A stretch of DNA of 64,000 nucleotides from Chryseobacterium ginsenosidimutans (GCF_030823405.1 NZ_JAUSXC010000001.1:3703001-3767000); one strand, 5' to 3'. Shown: positions 9,614 through 18,807, numbered from the stretch's first letter. The notes: generated by a model from the sequence alone, not told the origin. Made by a program: numbers and translations.

Positions 9614-9723
9614 TAGTTTAAAATTTTTATGCGAATTTAAGGAAAAATATTGGATGTTCCGCTTTTATGCAAATTCGTGAAGTAATGCATAACAAGATCA
9701 CTTTATCCGTCTTTTAAATAAAA

Positions 9724-9752
9724 AAAGAGAACACATTTTGCATTCTCTTTAA
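9724..9752 (-). terminator. Intrinsic terminator
   Basis: Stem AAAGAGAA / TTCTCTTT followed on the minus strand by a long T run. It lies about 90 bases after the stop of the small exported protein gene at 9843. Confidence 0.65.
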
Positions 9753-9842
9753 GTAAATATTAATTTATCTTATTAATTTGATAAAACTGAAATTATTGAA
9801 TTACTCTATTTTCATTTTAATAACTTCAAGAATTATCCTTTA

Positions 9843-10103
9843 TTACATCTTTTTAAGCAATCGTTTCTGGCTTCTATATTTCTCATTTAAAGCTTTTAGC
9901 TGTTCTTGCTTCATCTTTTTAGTTGCCAATGGATGATTCAAAATTGCTTTTTTTTCTGCATTATATCTTTTATCAAGCTCATGAGATTTAGTGCTGACAA
10001 GCTCACTTTTTGAAGGATGAGGAGGTGGTGAAGGATGTCTCTGTGCCGAAACATTCATTGATAATCCCACCAGTAAAATTGCTGATATAAATAACTTTTT
10101 CAT
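9843..10103 (-). CDS. Small basic exported protein
   Basis: An 86-residue protein with a signal peptide (residues 1-21, ending in VSAQ). The mature part has a Pro/His-rich start (RHPSPPPHPS) and a strongly basic helical remainder with many Lys and Gln, ending in KRLLKKM. No known domain is recognised. Small periplasmic helical proteins of this kind occur in Flavobacteriia, but I cannot assign a function. A terminator follows on the same strand. Confidence 0.65.
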   Translation of the reverse strand: MKKLFISAILLVGLSMNVSAQRHPSPPPHPSKSELVSTKSHELDKRYNAEKKAILNHPLATKKMKQEQLKALNEKYRSQKRLLKKM

Positions 10104-10209
10104 AACATTTTATTTTTGAATAAATCTTAACCAATTGCATCGAACTAATTAATTTCATTCAGATTCAGGTTAAACATTACATATATCATACCACATTATC
10201 AATTTTACA

Positions 10210-12873
10210 TTATTCAACTTCAATATTTTGCTTCAAGGGCAGGTTTTTCGAAGAATTCCCAACCATGATTCTGTAAGTTCCTTTTTCGACGATCCAATTC
10301 ATTTTCTCATCTAAAAATTTCAATTCCTGAACCGAAACTTCAATCGAAATTCGCTTTGATTCTCCCGGTTTTAACTCTACTTTTTTCAACCCTTTTAATT
10401 CAATAATCGGTCTTGAAACGGATGCCAACAAATCTTTTACATATAATTGAACGACTTCACTTCCCGCTTTTGAGCCTGTATTTTTAACTTTGATTGTAGC
10501 TACAATTGTATCATTTTCATTAAATTTCAATTTATTTAATTCTAAATCAGAAAATTCAAAAGTTGTATAACTCAATCCAAAACCAAAAGGATATAAAGGT
10601 TCGCCGCTCAGATCATAATAGTCATTTCCCCGTCCTGTCGGATGATGATTGTACGTCAAAGGCAACTGTCCTTCCTCCATCGGAAAAGTAATTGGTAATT
10701 TCCCGGAAGGATTTTCTGCTCCAAAAAGCACTTTTGCCACGGCATTTCCACCTTCTTCTCCGGGATACCAGACATCTAAAATCGCCCCGACTTTATCTTT
10801 CCAATGTGTAGTTTTTATCGCAGAACCGCCCACTAAAACAATTGTTGTCGGTTTATTTAATTTTGAAACTTCATGAATAAATTCTTCCTGATTTCCCGGA
10901 AGACTCAATGATGAGCGATCTTGAAATTCACCTTCATGAATTCCTGCTGTGACGATGATGTAATCTGCATTTTGAGCCAATTTCAGAGCATCGTCAAAGT
11001 CTTTTTGATAATTATTTAAACCATAATTCCAGATCAGTTCGATGTTTGCTTCTCCCCTATTTTCATGAAATTCAACAACAATGTCAGACTTTTGACCTTT
11101 CACAAAATCAATATCAACAGTTTTGGTTGAATAACTCAACTTTTCCCAGTTATCAATCAATAATTTTCCATTTAAAAACAATCTGAAACCGTCATTTCCA
11201 CGCAATCCCAATTGATATTTTCCTGAATCCGGAGCTTCCAGGTTTCCTGTCCAACGAACGCTGTAATTGTCCGGCTGAAGTTTTTCAGGATTTGGAGAAT
11301 GTAATGTCCATTTGAAATTCAATTGTTCGTCGTGTTTTTCAAAAGCGGGATTTCCTTTTAAATCAGAATTAGAAAAATAAAATCCTTTTAAACCTTTCTT
11401 ATTTTCAGATGATAAAAACTCTGTAGGAACTGTTGTAAAATTCTTTAAATTCCAGTCAATTCCTTTTGAATACATGATTTCAACATTTTTATTTTTAGCA
11501 AAATTTTTAATTCCATCCAAAATACTTACTTTCTTATTTCCCGGCCCGGAATAACCTCCCAATCTTGCATCAACAGCATCTGTTCCGACAACCAAAATCT
11601 TTTTCACCTTTTCAGAAATCGGTAGCGTTTGATGATTATTTTGAAGCAAAACAAAAGATTCAATAGCCGCTTTTTCTGCTAAAGGTTTGTGATTCAATTT
11701 CTTTAATTCTAAAATAGCTGTATCGGAAACATAAGGATTTTCAAACAAGCCCAATTCAAATTTTGCCCGTAAAACTCGGGAAACTGCATCATCAATTCTC
11801 TCCTTAGAAATTCTTCCATCCAGAAACGGCGGAATAAATAGTTTGTAGTGCTTATATTCTGTCTGGAAAATCACATCAAGTCCTGCGTTGATCGCCTGTG
11901 CAGAAGCATCATCGTAATCTTTTGCCGTAAAATGGAGAACATTTGCTCCACCAACCGCACTTGCATCGCTGATTACAAATCCTTTGAAGTTCCATTCTTT
12001 TTTTAATTTTTCAGTCAGTAACCAATGATTGGCTGTTGAAGGTCTTCCATCCAACAAATTATAAGAAGTCATTACAGACCTGCTTTTTCCCTGTTGAAAA
12101 GCTTTCTGAAAAGGAATCAAATGCGTTTCTTCCAAATATCTTTTGCTCCAATGAATTGGATATGAATCTCTTCCACCTTCACCGACATTTGCTAAAAAAT
12201 GTTTTGGGGTCGTAATAATCCCCTGACTTTCAAAAGAACTGACAAAATTAACACCCATGATGGAAGTCAAAAACGGATCTTCACCGTATGTTTCTTCGGT
12301 TCTCCCCCACCGGACATCGCTCGCCAGATTTACAACGGGAGTCAAAATCTGACGAATTCCTCTCAATCTTGATTCTTTTGCAATCGCTGTCGAAACTTCT
12401 TTCATCAATTCAGGATTGAATGTTGCAGCCAAAGCAATCGCCTGTGGAAAAGCCGTTGCTCCTTCACGCATCAAACCGTGTAATGCCTCATCAAAAGGGA
12501 TAATTGGAATTCCCAATCGAGATTCTTCCACAAAATATTTTTGAATAGCATTGATTTTTTCAGCTAATCTTTCTGCATTTTCATTAGCATTGTACTTTAA
12601 TAGTTGTCCGGCTGCTCCATCACCTTGATTCCCTGCGCTTACCTGTAATCCGAAGATTCCGTGGGAATATTGACCTTTGGGAACATTGTCCAAATCACCG
12701 GGAATCATGAAACACTGCCAGAATTTTTCTTCCGGAGTCATTCTTTTTAACAAATCCTGAACCCTGGCTTCTATGGACTGTTTCGGATCTTTGTATAAAG
12801 GTTTTTGAGCAGAAATGAATACTGAACTCAATAATGAAATTCCTATAATTTTAAATCGAAGTTTAAAATGCAT
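10210..12873 (-). CDS. Glycoside hydrolase family 3 enzyme with PA14 domain
   Basis: An 887-residue exported GH3 enzyme, probably a beta-glucosidase or beta-xylosidase acting on oligosaccharides. Residues 1-22 are a signal peptide. The N-terminal barrel contains KHFLANVGEGG and the nucleophile region GFVISDASAV. A PA14 domain (about residues 490-620, with GNDGFRLFLNG) is inserted in the second catalytic domain, and a fibronectin-III-like domain ends the protein. PA14 insertions in GH3 restrict or direct substrate binding. It is 255 bases downstream of an alpha-fucosidase on the same strand, with an interspersed repeat between them, so co-transcription is possible but not certain. Substrate is inferred from the family only. 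Confidence 0.9.
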   Translation of the reverse strand: MHFKLRFKIIGISLLSSVFISAQKPLYKDPKQSIEARVQDLLKRMTPEEKFWQCFMIPGDLDNVPKGQYSHGIFGLQVSAGNQGDGAAGQLLKYNANENAERLAEKINAIQKYFVEESRLGIPIIPFDEALHGLMREGATAFPQAIALAATFNPELMKEVSTAIAKESRLRGIRQILTPVVNLASDVRWGRTEETYGEDPFLTSIMGVNFVSSFESQGIITTPKHFLANVGEGGRDSYPIHWSKRYLEETHLIPFQKAFQQGKSRSVMTSYNLLDGRPSTANHWLLTEKLKKEWNFKGFVISDASAVGGANVLHFTAKDYDDASAQAINAGLDVIFQTEYKHYKLFIPPFLDGRISKERIDDAVSRVLRAKFELGLFENPYVSDTAILELKKLNHKPLAEKAAIESFVLLQNNHQTLPISEKVKKILVVGTDAVDARLGGYSGPGNKKVSILDGIKNFAKNKNVEIMYSKGIDWNLKNFTTVPTEFLSSENKKGLKGFYFSNSDLKGNPAFEKHDEQLNFKWTLHSPNPEKLQPDNYSVRWTGNLEAPDSGKYQLGLRGNDGFRLFLNGKLLIDNWEKLSYSTKTVDIDFVKGQKSDIVVEFHENRGEANIELIWNYGLNNYQKDFDDALKLAQNADYIIVTAGIHEGEFQDRSSLSLPGNQEEFIHEVSKLNKPTTIVLVGGSAIKTTHWKDKVGAILDVWYPGEEGGNAVAKVLFGAENPSGKLPITFPMEEGQLPLTYNHHPTGRGNDYYDLSGEPLYPFGFGLSYTTFEFSDLELNKLKFNENDTIVATIKVKNTGSKAGSEVVQLYVKDLLASVSRPIIELKGLKKVELKPGESKRISIEVSVQELKFLDEKMNWIVEKGTYRIMVGNSSKNLPLKQNIEVE

Positions 12874-12897
12874 TGCTAAATTTTATTTTAATTATTG

Positions 12898-13098
12898 TTC
12901 TTTTGTCTTGAAACAAAAGAACCAAAAGTTCAAGACTTAGAACTCTCCGTTAAAAATAAAATCTGTTCTCTAAAAATTCTAAAACTAGCGCGAATTAAAT
13001 ATCAGTTCTTTAATTCAACATTTGTGTCGCGCTCAAACAGTAGAATTTTCTTAACGTTCACAGACTTTATTTTCTTAACGCTTCGATTTCCTATGTCA
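12898..13098. repeat. Interspersed intergenic repeat, copy 1 of 2
   Basis: About 200 bases that recur in diverged form at 44795-44971, same orientation. Shared exact blocks include 23 bases around CTCTAAAAATTC and 22 bases around TTTTCTTAACGTTCAC. The left end is a nested inverted repeat (TTCTTTTGT / ACAAAAGAA and GTCTTGAA / TTCAAGAC). The centre of this copy has AGCGCG / CGCGCT arms that copy 2 lacks. An open frame inside it is not a gene. Confidence 0.85.
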
Positions 13099-13128
13099 TT
13101 TTAATATAAAAGTAGTTTATAATTTCAA

Positions 13129-14568
13129 CTATTGTGTAATCTGAACTACGGTTGAATATTTTAATTGATTTCTTTCTTTTGGTAAATTTATTTCAATAGA
13201 ATTTCCAATTTTTTTCCATTGAATTTTATTGGATAATCCTAAAATTTTCAATGATTTTGGTTTAAAATTTTCAGGAATTGTAAAACTTAGTATTGATGGA
13301 GCTTGATAATTCGTTTTTTCATCCAAGTGAAAAATATTCACTGTTTTTCCATCTTTACTTTGCGTATAATAAAAATTCCCATCATGATAAGGTGCCACAG
13401 CTCTTGTTGCAAAAACAGCGAACTGATTTTTATCCATCCACGCTGAGATTTCCTTTAATCTTTCATAAACGATGGCATCGTAGTCTCCGTTGGGTCCGGG
13501 AGCAATATTCATGAGGTAATTTCCACCTCTGGAAATGATTTTAACCAACGTTTCAATGATTTTCTGAGATGATTTATAATTATCATTCGGAACATACGAA
13601 AACGAATCTCCCATTGTGATGCAGCTTTCCCAGGGAATTGAAAGTACTTTTTCCGGAACTGCCTGTTCGGGCGTTACATAATTTTCCCATTTTCCGGGAA
13701 CGGTACGGTCGACAACAATGATTCCATGTTGGTTTTTTCGAGCCATTGTCCCGATTTTATCCATATCAATATCCTGTTCAACTTTAATTGTTCTCTGCCA
13801 TTCTACATTGGGATCAATCGTATTAAACGGGCGAACCCAGCCTCCATCTAACCAAAGAATATCTATTTTACCGTAGTTTGAAGTGATTTCATTCAACTGA
13901 TTAAACGTGAATTTTTTGAAATTTTCCCAACGCTCAGGATATTTTTTAGGATCATAATTGACGTTTCTGTCTTTTGGCGGAAAGTAACTCCACCAGTAAT
14001 CATCAGAATGCCAATCGGGTTTTGAAAAATAAGCTCCGATTTTGAATCCGTCTTTTCTGAATGTATTGAATATTTCCTTCGTCACATCCGCTTTTGGATT
14101 TTTGGAAAACCGTGTATTTGGAGAAGTAACCTTATAATCAGACTGTTGCGTATCAAACATTGCAAAACCGTCGTGATGCTTGGTTGTAAAAACCACGTAT
14201 TTCATTCCTGCTTTCTTCGTGGCATCTGCCCATTTTTGCGGATTAAACTGAGTCGGATTAAACGTTTTCTGAAGGTTTTCGTAGTTCTTAACATATTCGT
14301 TATATGTTTTTCCATGTTCAGGTTTACGTTGAGTCCAAGATTCGTCTTCCGGGCATAAACTCCAACTTTCGACAATTCCCCATTGGCTGTATGTTCCCCA
14401 ATGCATGAACAATCCGAATTTCAGATCCTGCCAGTTTTCAAGATTTTGAACAACAAGCGGATCAGTCGGTTTTTGGTAACCTTCTGAAACATTATGAGCT
14501 TGTGAAAAGAATGTAGACGATATGAATAATGATGAAAGAAAAAAGGTTTTAGTTTTTTTACTTAACAT
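13129..14568 (-). CDS. Alpha-L-fucosidase, GH29
   Basis: A 479-residue exported GH29 enzyme that releases alpha-linked L-fucose from glycans. A signal peptide spans residues 1-24. The N-terminal region has the typical KFGLFMHWGTYSQWG and TKHHDGFAMFDT motifs, and the nucleophile aspartate is in ILWLDGGW near residue 240. A short beta-sandwich domain forms the C-terminus. Together with the downstream GH3 enzyme it suggests degradation of fucosylated glycans at the cell surface or in the periplasm. No SusC/SusD pair is present in the window, so this is not a full polysaccharide utilisation locus here. Confidence 0.92.
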   Translation of the reverse strand: MLSKKTKTFFLSSLFISSTFFSQAHNVSEGYQKPTDPLVVQNLENWQDLKFGLFMHWGTYSQWGIVESWSLCPEDESWTQRKPEHGKTYNEYVKNYENLQKTFNPTQFNPQKWADATKKAGMKYVVFTTKHHDGFAMFDTQQSDYKVTSPNTRFSKNPKADVTKEIFNTFRKDGFKIGAYFSKPDWHSDDYWWSYFPPKDRNVNYDPKKYPERWENFKKFTFNQLNEITSNYGKIDILWLDGGWVRPFNTIDPNVEWQRTIKVEQDIDMDKIGTMARKNQHGIIVVDRTVPGKWENYVTPEQAVPEKVLSIPWESCITMGDSFSYVPNDNYKSSQKIIETLVKIISRGGNYLMNIAPGPNGDYDAIVYERLKEISAWMDKNQFAVFATRAVAPYHDGNFYYTQSKDGKTVNIFHLDEKTNYQAPSILSFTIPENFKPKSLKILGLSNKIQWKKIGNSIEINLPKERNQLKYSTVVQITQ

Positions 14569-14662
14569 AAAAGTTTAGTTTTTGCTAATTTAATCATCAT
14601 TTGATGAACTCGCAAAAATGTTTTTAAACTAAATATATTGAAATATCTAATGACTTTTGAGG

Positions 14663-15562
14663 TTAAACTAAATCCGCAAATGCAGATTCAATATTTGGAT
14701 AAGAAAATTTAAAACCATTTTGAATTAATTTTTCAGGATAAACGTTCCGGCTTTTTAATAATAATTCTGTTTCTGTTCCTAAGAAAATTGAGGCGATCTC
14801 CAATTGCCAAACAGGAGCGTTTATTCCGAAAGGGATTTTCATTTTTCCTCTTAATTTCTTCATGAATTCTTCGTTAGACAAAGGATTTGGAGCCGTGATA
14901 TTGATTGCCCCTGAAATATTTTCATGATTAATAATATATTCTACGGCTTTACAAAAATCATCAATATGAATCCAGCTTACATTTTGATTTCCTCTTCCCT
15001 GTTTTCCGCCTAAACCTAATTTTGTGATCATTTTCAATTTTGGAAATGCACCTCCGTTTTCACCTAAAACAATTGAAGTTCGTAACGCTACCTTTCGTAC
15101 ATTCTCATTTTTAATAGTAAAAAAATCTTTTTCCCAGCTTTTGCAGATATTCATAGAAAAATCATCACCAATAATTCCGTTTTCTTCTGTATTTAAATGC
15201 ATTTCGGAATGAATATAAATTGTTGCAGAGCTTGCATTCATCCAAATTTTAGGTTTGTTGATGCAATTATCAACGGCATTTTGAAGAACTTTTGTACTGT
15301 TAATTCTTGAAGAATAAATTTCCATTTTATTGTTCTCGGTATATCGACAATCAACAGATTTTCCTGTAAGATTAATCAAAACATCAGCGTTTTCAAGCAA
15401 ATTTTGCCATTCACCCAAGGTTTTTGCATCCCAATAGATTTCGTTTTTACGTCTTGGATTTCGGGTCAAGATGTAAACTTCGTTTCCTTTTTCTGTAAAG
15501 TATTTTTCAAGATTTTCACCTAAAAATCCGGTTCCGGCGGCGATGATTATTTTCATTTTCAT
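14663..15562 (-). CDS. TIGR01777-type NAD(P)-binding epimerase-like protein
   Basis: A 299-residue extended short-chain dehydrogenase-like protein of the TIGR01777 family (relatives of human SDR39U1). The nucleotide-binding loop is AAGTGFLGENL near the N-terminus, a family-typical region contains LINLTGKSVDCRY, and WIHIDDF is in the C-terminal half. The reaction is unknown in the family. It is the last gene of a six-gene minus-strand run that starts at 18173; an SRPBCC-fold protein precedes it, a pairing also seen elsewhere. The start could be Met1 or Met3. Confidence 0.85.
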   Translation of the reverse strand: MKMKIIIAAGTGFLGENLEKYFTEKGNEVYILTRNPRRKNEIYWDAKTLGEWQNLLENADVLINLTGKSVDCRYTENNKMEIYSSRINSTKVLQNAVDNCINKPKIWMNASSATIYIHSEMHLNTEENGIIGDDFSMNICKSWEKDFFTIKNENVRKVALRTSIVLGENGGAFPKLKMITKLGLGGKQGRGNQNVSWIHIDDFCKAVEYIINHENISGAINITAPNPLSNEEFMKKLRGKMKIPFGINAPVWQLEIASIFLGTETELLLKSRNVYPEKLIQNGFKFSYPNIESAFADLV

Positions 15563-15624
15563 TAAGTTTTTAGTTGATAGCTTTGTTAAGATGTAAGTCT
15601 TCAGTTTATATTAATTATTTTTAC

Positions 15625-16080
15625 TTAACTATTATTTTCTGCTGTTGCTTTAATTAATTTATTCCGTTCCAATAAGAAATTGGTAAGATAATTTTTAAGG
15701 AAGAAATGGTTGAAAAGTTTTCCGATAAATCCAAATGGAGATTCAAATTCAAAAATATCGGTCATTATTGTGTTTTTGCCTTCCTGATTAAAAATATGTT
15801 GGTGTTTTAAGGATTTAAAAGTTCCTTTTAACATGATATCTGTAAATTGATAAGGCTTTTCCATGCTGACAATCTTTGAGCTGTGCGTTTGATAAATACC
15901 TAAATGCTTTGCCCGCCAAGTCACCGTTTCACCTTCTTCAATTAATCCTGAAATTCTACCAGCAATTGCTTTTTCGCCTGTTTTAAAAGTTGATTTTTGG
16001 TGTAAATCAATGTCTCTTGCTAAGTCGAACACGGTGTCAATATCGGATTTGATGATTGTTTTTAGATGGATTGTCGACAT
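15625..16080 (-). CDS. SRPBCC-fold (START-like) protein
   Basis: A 151-residue protein with the helix-grip SRPBCC pattern of ligand-binding cyclase/START-like proteins: an N-terminal strand MSTIHLKTIIKSD, a central region with HLGIYQTHSSKI, and a long C-terminal helix after FGFIGKLFNHFFLKNYL. It probably binds a hydrophobic ligand. No signal peptide. It lies between the DCC membrane protein and the TIGR01777 gene in the same operon. Confidence 0.75.
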   Translation of the reverse strand: MSTIHLKTIIKSDIDTVFDLARDIDLHQKSTFKTGEKAIAGRISGLIEEGETVTWRAKHLGIYQTHSSKIVSMEKPYQFTDIMLKGTFKSLKHQHIFNQEGKNTIMTDIFEFESPFGFIGKLFNHFFLKNYLTNFLLERNKLIKATAENNS

Positions 16081-16148
16081 TTTTTATTTATTTTTATGGT
16101 TGATAGGATTTGTATACGATCCTGATTTAATTCTTTCCAAACTATTTT

Positions 16149-16961
16149 TCACTTATTTAACCAAATAATTATTGCCAAAGCTATCATTCTGAAAACTGTC
16201 CAGGAAATAGTCGGAAGGAAATTTAATTTTAATATTTTACATCTTCTTACATGTTCCAAAAACATAATTGTAACAACAATTCCGAAGTAAATAATTAATA
16301 AAATTGAATTTAGGTTTAAAAATAAAGCAGGAATTAAAAGTAAGGTTCCTATTAAAGAAACCGTCATCATATTTCCTAAATAATTCCACAATTTTTCTTT
16401 TAAATATGATCTTAAAAATAAAGTTTGCCAAACAATCTGACCTAAACAAACGGTAAACTCTCTCAAAAAATTATGCCCTACATTCAATCCTAATTTTGCT
16501 GTAAACAAGCTTAAAATGTAAGCTGAGAAAAATACCACGAACGTAATGTATGTAATTCTATATTTTAAATTAAAATCCGGAATGCAAGACTGGTCTATAT
16601 CATCTTTTTTTGATGGGATAATCTGTTTTCGATTATAAGAAACGAAAGAATAGAGCTTTTTGAAAAACCAATACAAAGGTTTTATCCTGGCTATTTTCTC
16701 CAATACAGGAAAGGAATTCCCAATGATTACCAACAAGCTGTCTAAACCATACATCACTTTATTTCTGTTATGATCGACCAAAGCAATCTCGTTTTTTGCG
16801 CGTTTGAAATCTATTAATTCTTTATTCTTAAAACTCAATTCTGTAAAAGCTTCTCTTCCGTTTTCATCAAGCATTCCGCATTTTGTGAAACCTTTTGAAT
16901 AGATGTTGCACATCGGGCATTCGTTGTCGTAGATGAGCGTATGATTTTTAAGTGTTTTCAT
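16149..16961 (-). CDS. DCC-family (DUF393) protein with C-terminal membrane domain
   Basis: A 270-residue protein. The N-terminal 120 residues belong to the DCC (thiol-disulfide oxidoreductase-like, DUF393) family, shown by YDNECPMCNIY at residues 11-21, where the two cysteines form a CxxC site. After residue 130 come four or five hydrophobic segments, so the C-terminal half is an integral membrane domain. Only 5 bases separate it from the upstream membrane protein gene. A redox role at the membrane is inferred from the CxxC motif and is unproven. Confidence 0.8.
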   Translation of the reverse strand: MKTLKNHTLIYDNECPMCNIYSKGFTKCGMLDENGREAFTELSFKNKELIDFKRAKNEIALVDHNRNKVMYGLDSLLVIIGNSFPVLEKIARIKPLYWFFKKLYSFVSYNRKQIIPSKKDDIDQSCIPDFNLKYRITYITFVVFFSAYILSLFTAKLGLNVGHNFLREFTVCLGQIVWQTLFLRSYLKEKLWNYLGNMMTVSLIGTLLLIPALFLNLNSILLIIYFGIVVTIMFLEHVRRCKILKLNFLPTISWTVFRMIALAIIIWLNK

Positions 16962-16966
16962 TGTGT

Positions 16967-17341
16967 TTATTTTTGAGATTTGTAGACTCTGTAAGTGTCG
17001 TAAACATATAAAATTGCTAAAAGTGGACTGTAAAAAACTGAAGCAACTAAAATATATCCGAAAAAATTAGTGACATCATTATTGTTATTGAAGCCTAACA
17101 CAGCCAACCAAGAAATCCACACAGGCATTATAAAAAAACCATAGATAATATACCTTAATGATTTTTTTGTTTCTTGAAATGCTCTAATAAAAAAGCTTAT
17201 CAACTGCGGTATTCCTACCACAAAATAAAATAGGAAAATTCCGTAACCTAATTCAAGTCCTATAATTATCGAAACTAATCCCGCAATAAGTATATAAAAT
17301 TGAATATAATAATCATTTTTAGCAAAAGTTTTCATGGTCAT
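16967..17341 (-). CDS. Small integral membrane protein
   Basis: A 124-residue protein with four hydrophobic segments (around residues 12-32, 35-50, 65-85 and 95-115) and short charged loops. I do not recognise the family. It lies in the regulator-controlled membrane operon, 5 bases upstream of the DCC gene and 72 bases after the preceding small membrane protein. Function unknown. Confidence 0.7.
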   Translation of the reverse strand: MTMKTFAKNDYYIQFYILIAGLVSIIIGLELGYGIFLFYFVVGIPQLISFFIRAFQETKKSLRYIIYGFFIMPVWISWLAVLGFNNNNDVTNFFGYILVASVFYSPLLAILYVYDTYRVYKSQK

Positions 17342-17413
17342 TAGCTTTAAAGGTTTAAAAAATCTCCTCGTGTACGTTTATTCTGAAATTTGAATGTGAA
17401 ATACATCCAGATT

Positions 17414-17821
17414 TTAAATATTAATGTTTTCATTTTCTACTTTTTTATCTTTGTTCATAGCGTGTTTACGACCTTTTAAGAATAACAACAAGTTCAAAAG
17501 CATCATTACTCCAAGATAAATTGAGAAGCCTCCGATTTTCTGGCTTAATGCGACTACTAATCTTTCTACAGTTTCGATTTGGAAAAACTCAATGATACAA
17601 AGGGCAAAACCAATGTTTAAAAGATAAAAGCCAATTTTAAAAAGAGAGTTTGTTGCCATTGCGATATCTTCCTTCTGATGAAAAATATCAATCATAAAAG
17701 TTTTAGAATTCTTAAATAAAAACTGAGAAACCAAAATGGTAAGTGTAATAACAATTGGCAAGTACATCATATACGCTTGAAAATTGTATGTCGTTGCTGT
17801 GGTTAAGATTGTTGTTGTCAT
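17414..17821 (-). CDS. Small membrane protein, paralogue of its upstream neighbour
   Basis: A 135-residue protein with three or four hydrophobic segments. Residues 62-115 align by eye with the upstream neighbour (gene starting at 18173): both have a short helix, then YLLNIGF / YLINLGY, a central loop containing VE or ME, and an almost identical Gly-flanked final helix. The two therefore look like an old tandem duplication. The C-terminus is a charged cytoplasmic tail. Gene spacing is 7 bases, so the two are co-transcribed. Function unknown. Confidence 0.7.
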   Translation of the reverse strand: MTTTILTTATTYNFQAYMMYLPIVITLTILVSQFLFKNSKTFMIDIFHQKEDIAMATNSLFKIGFYLLNIGFALCIIEFFQIETVERLVVALSQKIGGFSIYLGVMMLLNLLLFLKGRKHAMNKDKKVENENINI

Positions 17822-17828
17822 AATAGTT

Positions 17829-18173
17829 TTATTTGATTGTTAAATTTTTTTTTAAAAAGTAAAGTGCAAAGATGTTTATATAATGTAAAACACATAAAAT
17901 CAAAGCAATATATCCGATTCTAACTGCGGTAACCGCTAAAACCTGTTCCATAGAGTTTACCTTATCCCAAATTGTAAGGCTGATCGCGATATAACCGAGA
18001 TTAATCAGATAATAACATCCCAAAAGAATCCTGTTTATCGTCAAGCAAAGGTTTGTATCATGAATAATATATTCTAAATAATACTTTCCTGCGTTATAAC
18101 ATCTTCTGCCAACATCAATTGTGATATATGAACTGATTGAAAGAAAAAGTATGTATGAAATTATATGGAACAT
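17829..18173 (-). CDS. Small membrane protein, first gene of the operon
   Basis: A 114-residue protein with about three hydrophobic segments, related to the following gene product (shared YLINLGY-type helix and final helix). The ATG lies 17 bases from an 18-bp palindrome identical to one at the promoter of the adjacent GbsR/MarR-type regulator gene. It heads a run of six minus-strand genes (membrane proteins, DCC, SRPBCC, TIGR01777). Function unknown. Confidence 0.7.
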   Translation of the reverse strand: MFHIISYILFLSISSYITIDVGRRCYNAGKYYLEYIIHDTNLCLTINRILLGCYYLINLGYIAISLTIWDKVNSMEQVLAVTAVRIGYIALILCVLHYINIFALYFLKKNLTIK

Positions 18174-18189
18174 CTTATAAATATTATAT

Positions 18190-18207
18190 TTTCAATAATT
18201 TTTGAAA
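18190..18207. promoter_or_regulatory. Candidate operator, copy 1
   Basis: An 18-base sequence with 6-base inverted arms TTTCAA / TTGAAA around a 6-base centre, 17 bases upstream of the ATG of the membrane operon. The identical 18 bases occur at 18802-18819 in the promoter of the neighbouring regulator gene. Confidence 0.7.
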
Positions 18208-18221
18208 GTTTATTTGAAATA

Positions 18222-18245
18222 AAAAAGGATTTTCATCCTCCTCTA
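18222..18245 (-). terminator. Intrinsic terminator of the GbsR-type regulator gene
   Basis: On the minus strand the hairpin AGGAT / ATCCT is followed by TTTTTTA, directly after the regulator's stop. It separates the regulator from the downstream operon. Confidence 0.65.
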
Positions 18246-18246
18246 T

Positions 18247-18750
18247 CTATTTCAATAAATTGGTAATCTTCCCGACCAGCCAATGATCGTCACTTTTGAT
18301 GGCGAGATCCATTATATTGTTGATTTTTCCTGTTACAGAACTGAAATCATCCATTAATTTGATGAATTCTTTTGCTCCTTCAGAATCTTTGTCTTCAATA
18401 TTTTTAAGCTCTTCTAAAAACGAAATTACCGGCTCAATTTCTCTTTTTCTACGCTCTTTGGTAATTTGTTTGAATAAATACCAAACATCTTTTTCGGCCA
18501 CAAAATATTCTTTTCGGTCACCTTTTACAAATTCTTTTTTTACAATTCCCCAATCCATCAAAGCACGAAGATTCATATTGGCGTTTCCTCTAGAAATTTC
18601 AAGCTGCTTCATCACATCATCGGTAGAAAGTGCTTTACCACTCACCAAAAGCAACGCATGAACCTGCGCCATCGTACGGTTGATTCCCCAATTGGTAGCA
18701 AATGTTCCCCAAGTCTGAATGTATTTTTCTTTAGCTTCTGAAAGTTGCAT
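18247..18750 (-). CDS. GbsR/MarR-family transcriptional regulator
   Basis: A 167-residue winged-helix regulator of the GbsR-like MarR branch. The start MQLSEAKEKYIQTWG and the region GINRTMAQVHALLLVSG are typical of this family, and the recognition part is around DVMKQLEISRGNANMNLR. The frame extends 19 codons further upstream, but a perfect promoter (TTG, 19 bases, TATGTTTG) falls inside that extension, so Met at 18750 is the likely start. It probably represses both its own gene and the membrane operon downstream, because the same palindrome lies in front of each. The ligand is unknown. Confidence 0.88.
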   Translation of the reverse strand: MQLSEAKEKYIQTWGTFATNWGINRTMAQVHALLLVSGKALSTDDVMKQLEISRGNANMNLRALMDWGIVKKEFVKGDRKEYFVAEKDVWYLFKQITKERRKREIEPVISFLEELKNIEDKDSEGAKEFIKLMDDFSSVTGKINNIMDLAIKSDDHWLVGKITNLLK

Positions 18751-18777
18751 TTTATTGTACTTTTTTAATTTCTTATA

Positions 18778-18807
18778 CAAACATAATGATAATTTTTGAA
18801 CTTTCAA
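18778..18807 (-). promoter_or_regulatory. Promoter of the GbsR-type regulator
   Basis: On the minus strand TTG (18807-18805), a 19-base spacer and TATGTTTG (18785-18778) match the Bacteroidota -33/-7 consensus completely. The -33 element lies inside the palindrome at 18802-18819. Confidence 0.8.

Noticed and set aside
12895..13104. 69-codon frame in the interspersed repeat
   Set aside because: It coincides with the repeat and is not maintained in the second copy.
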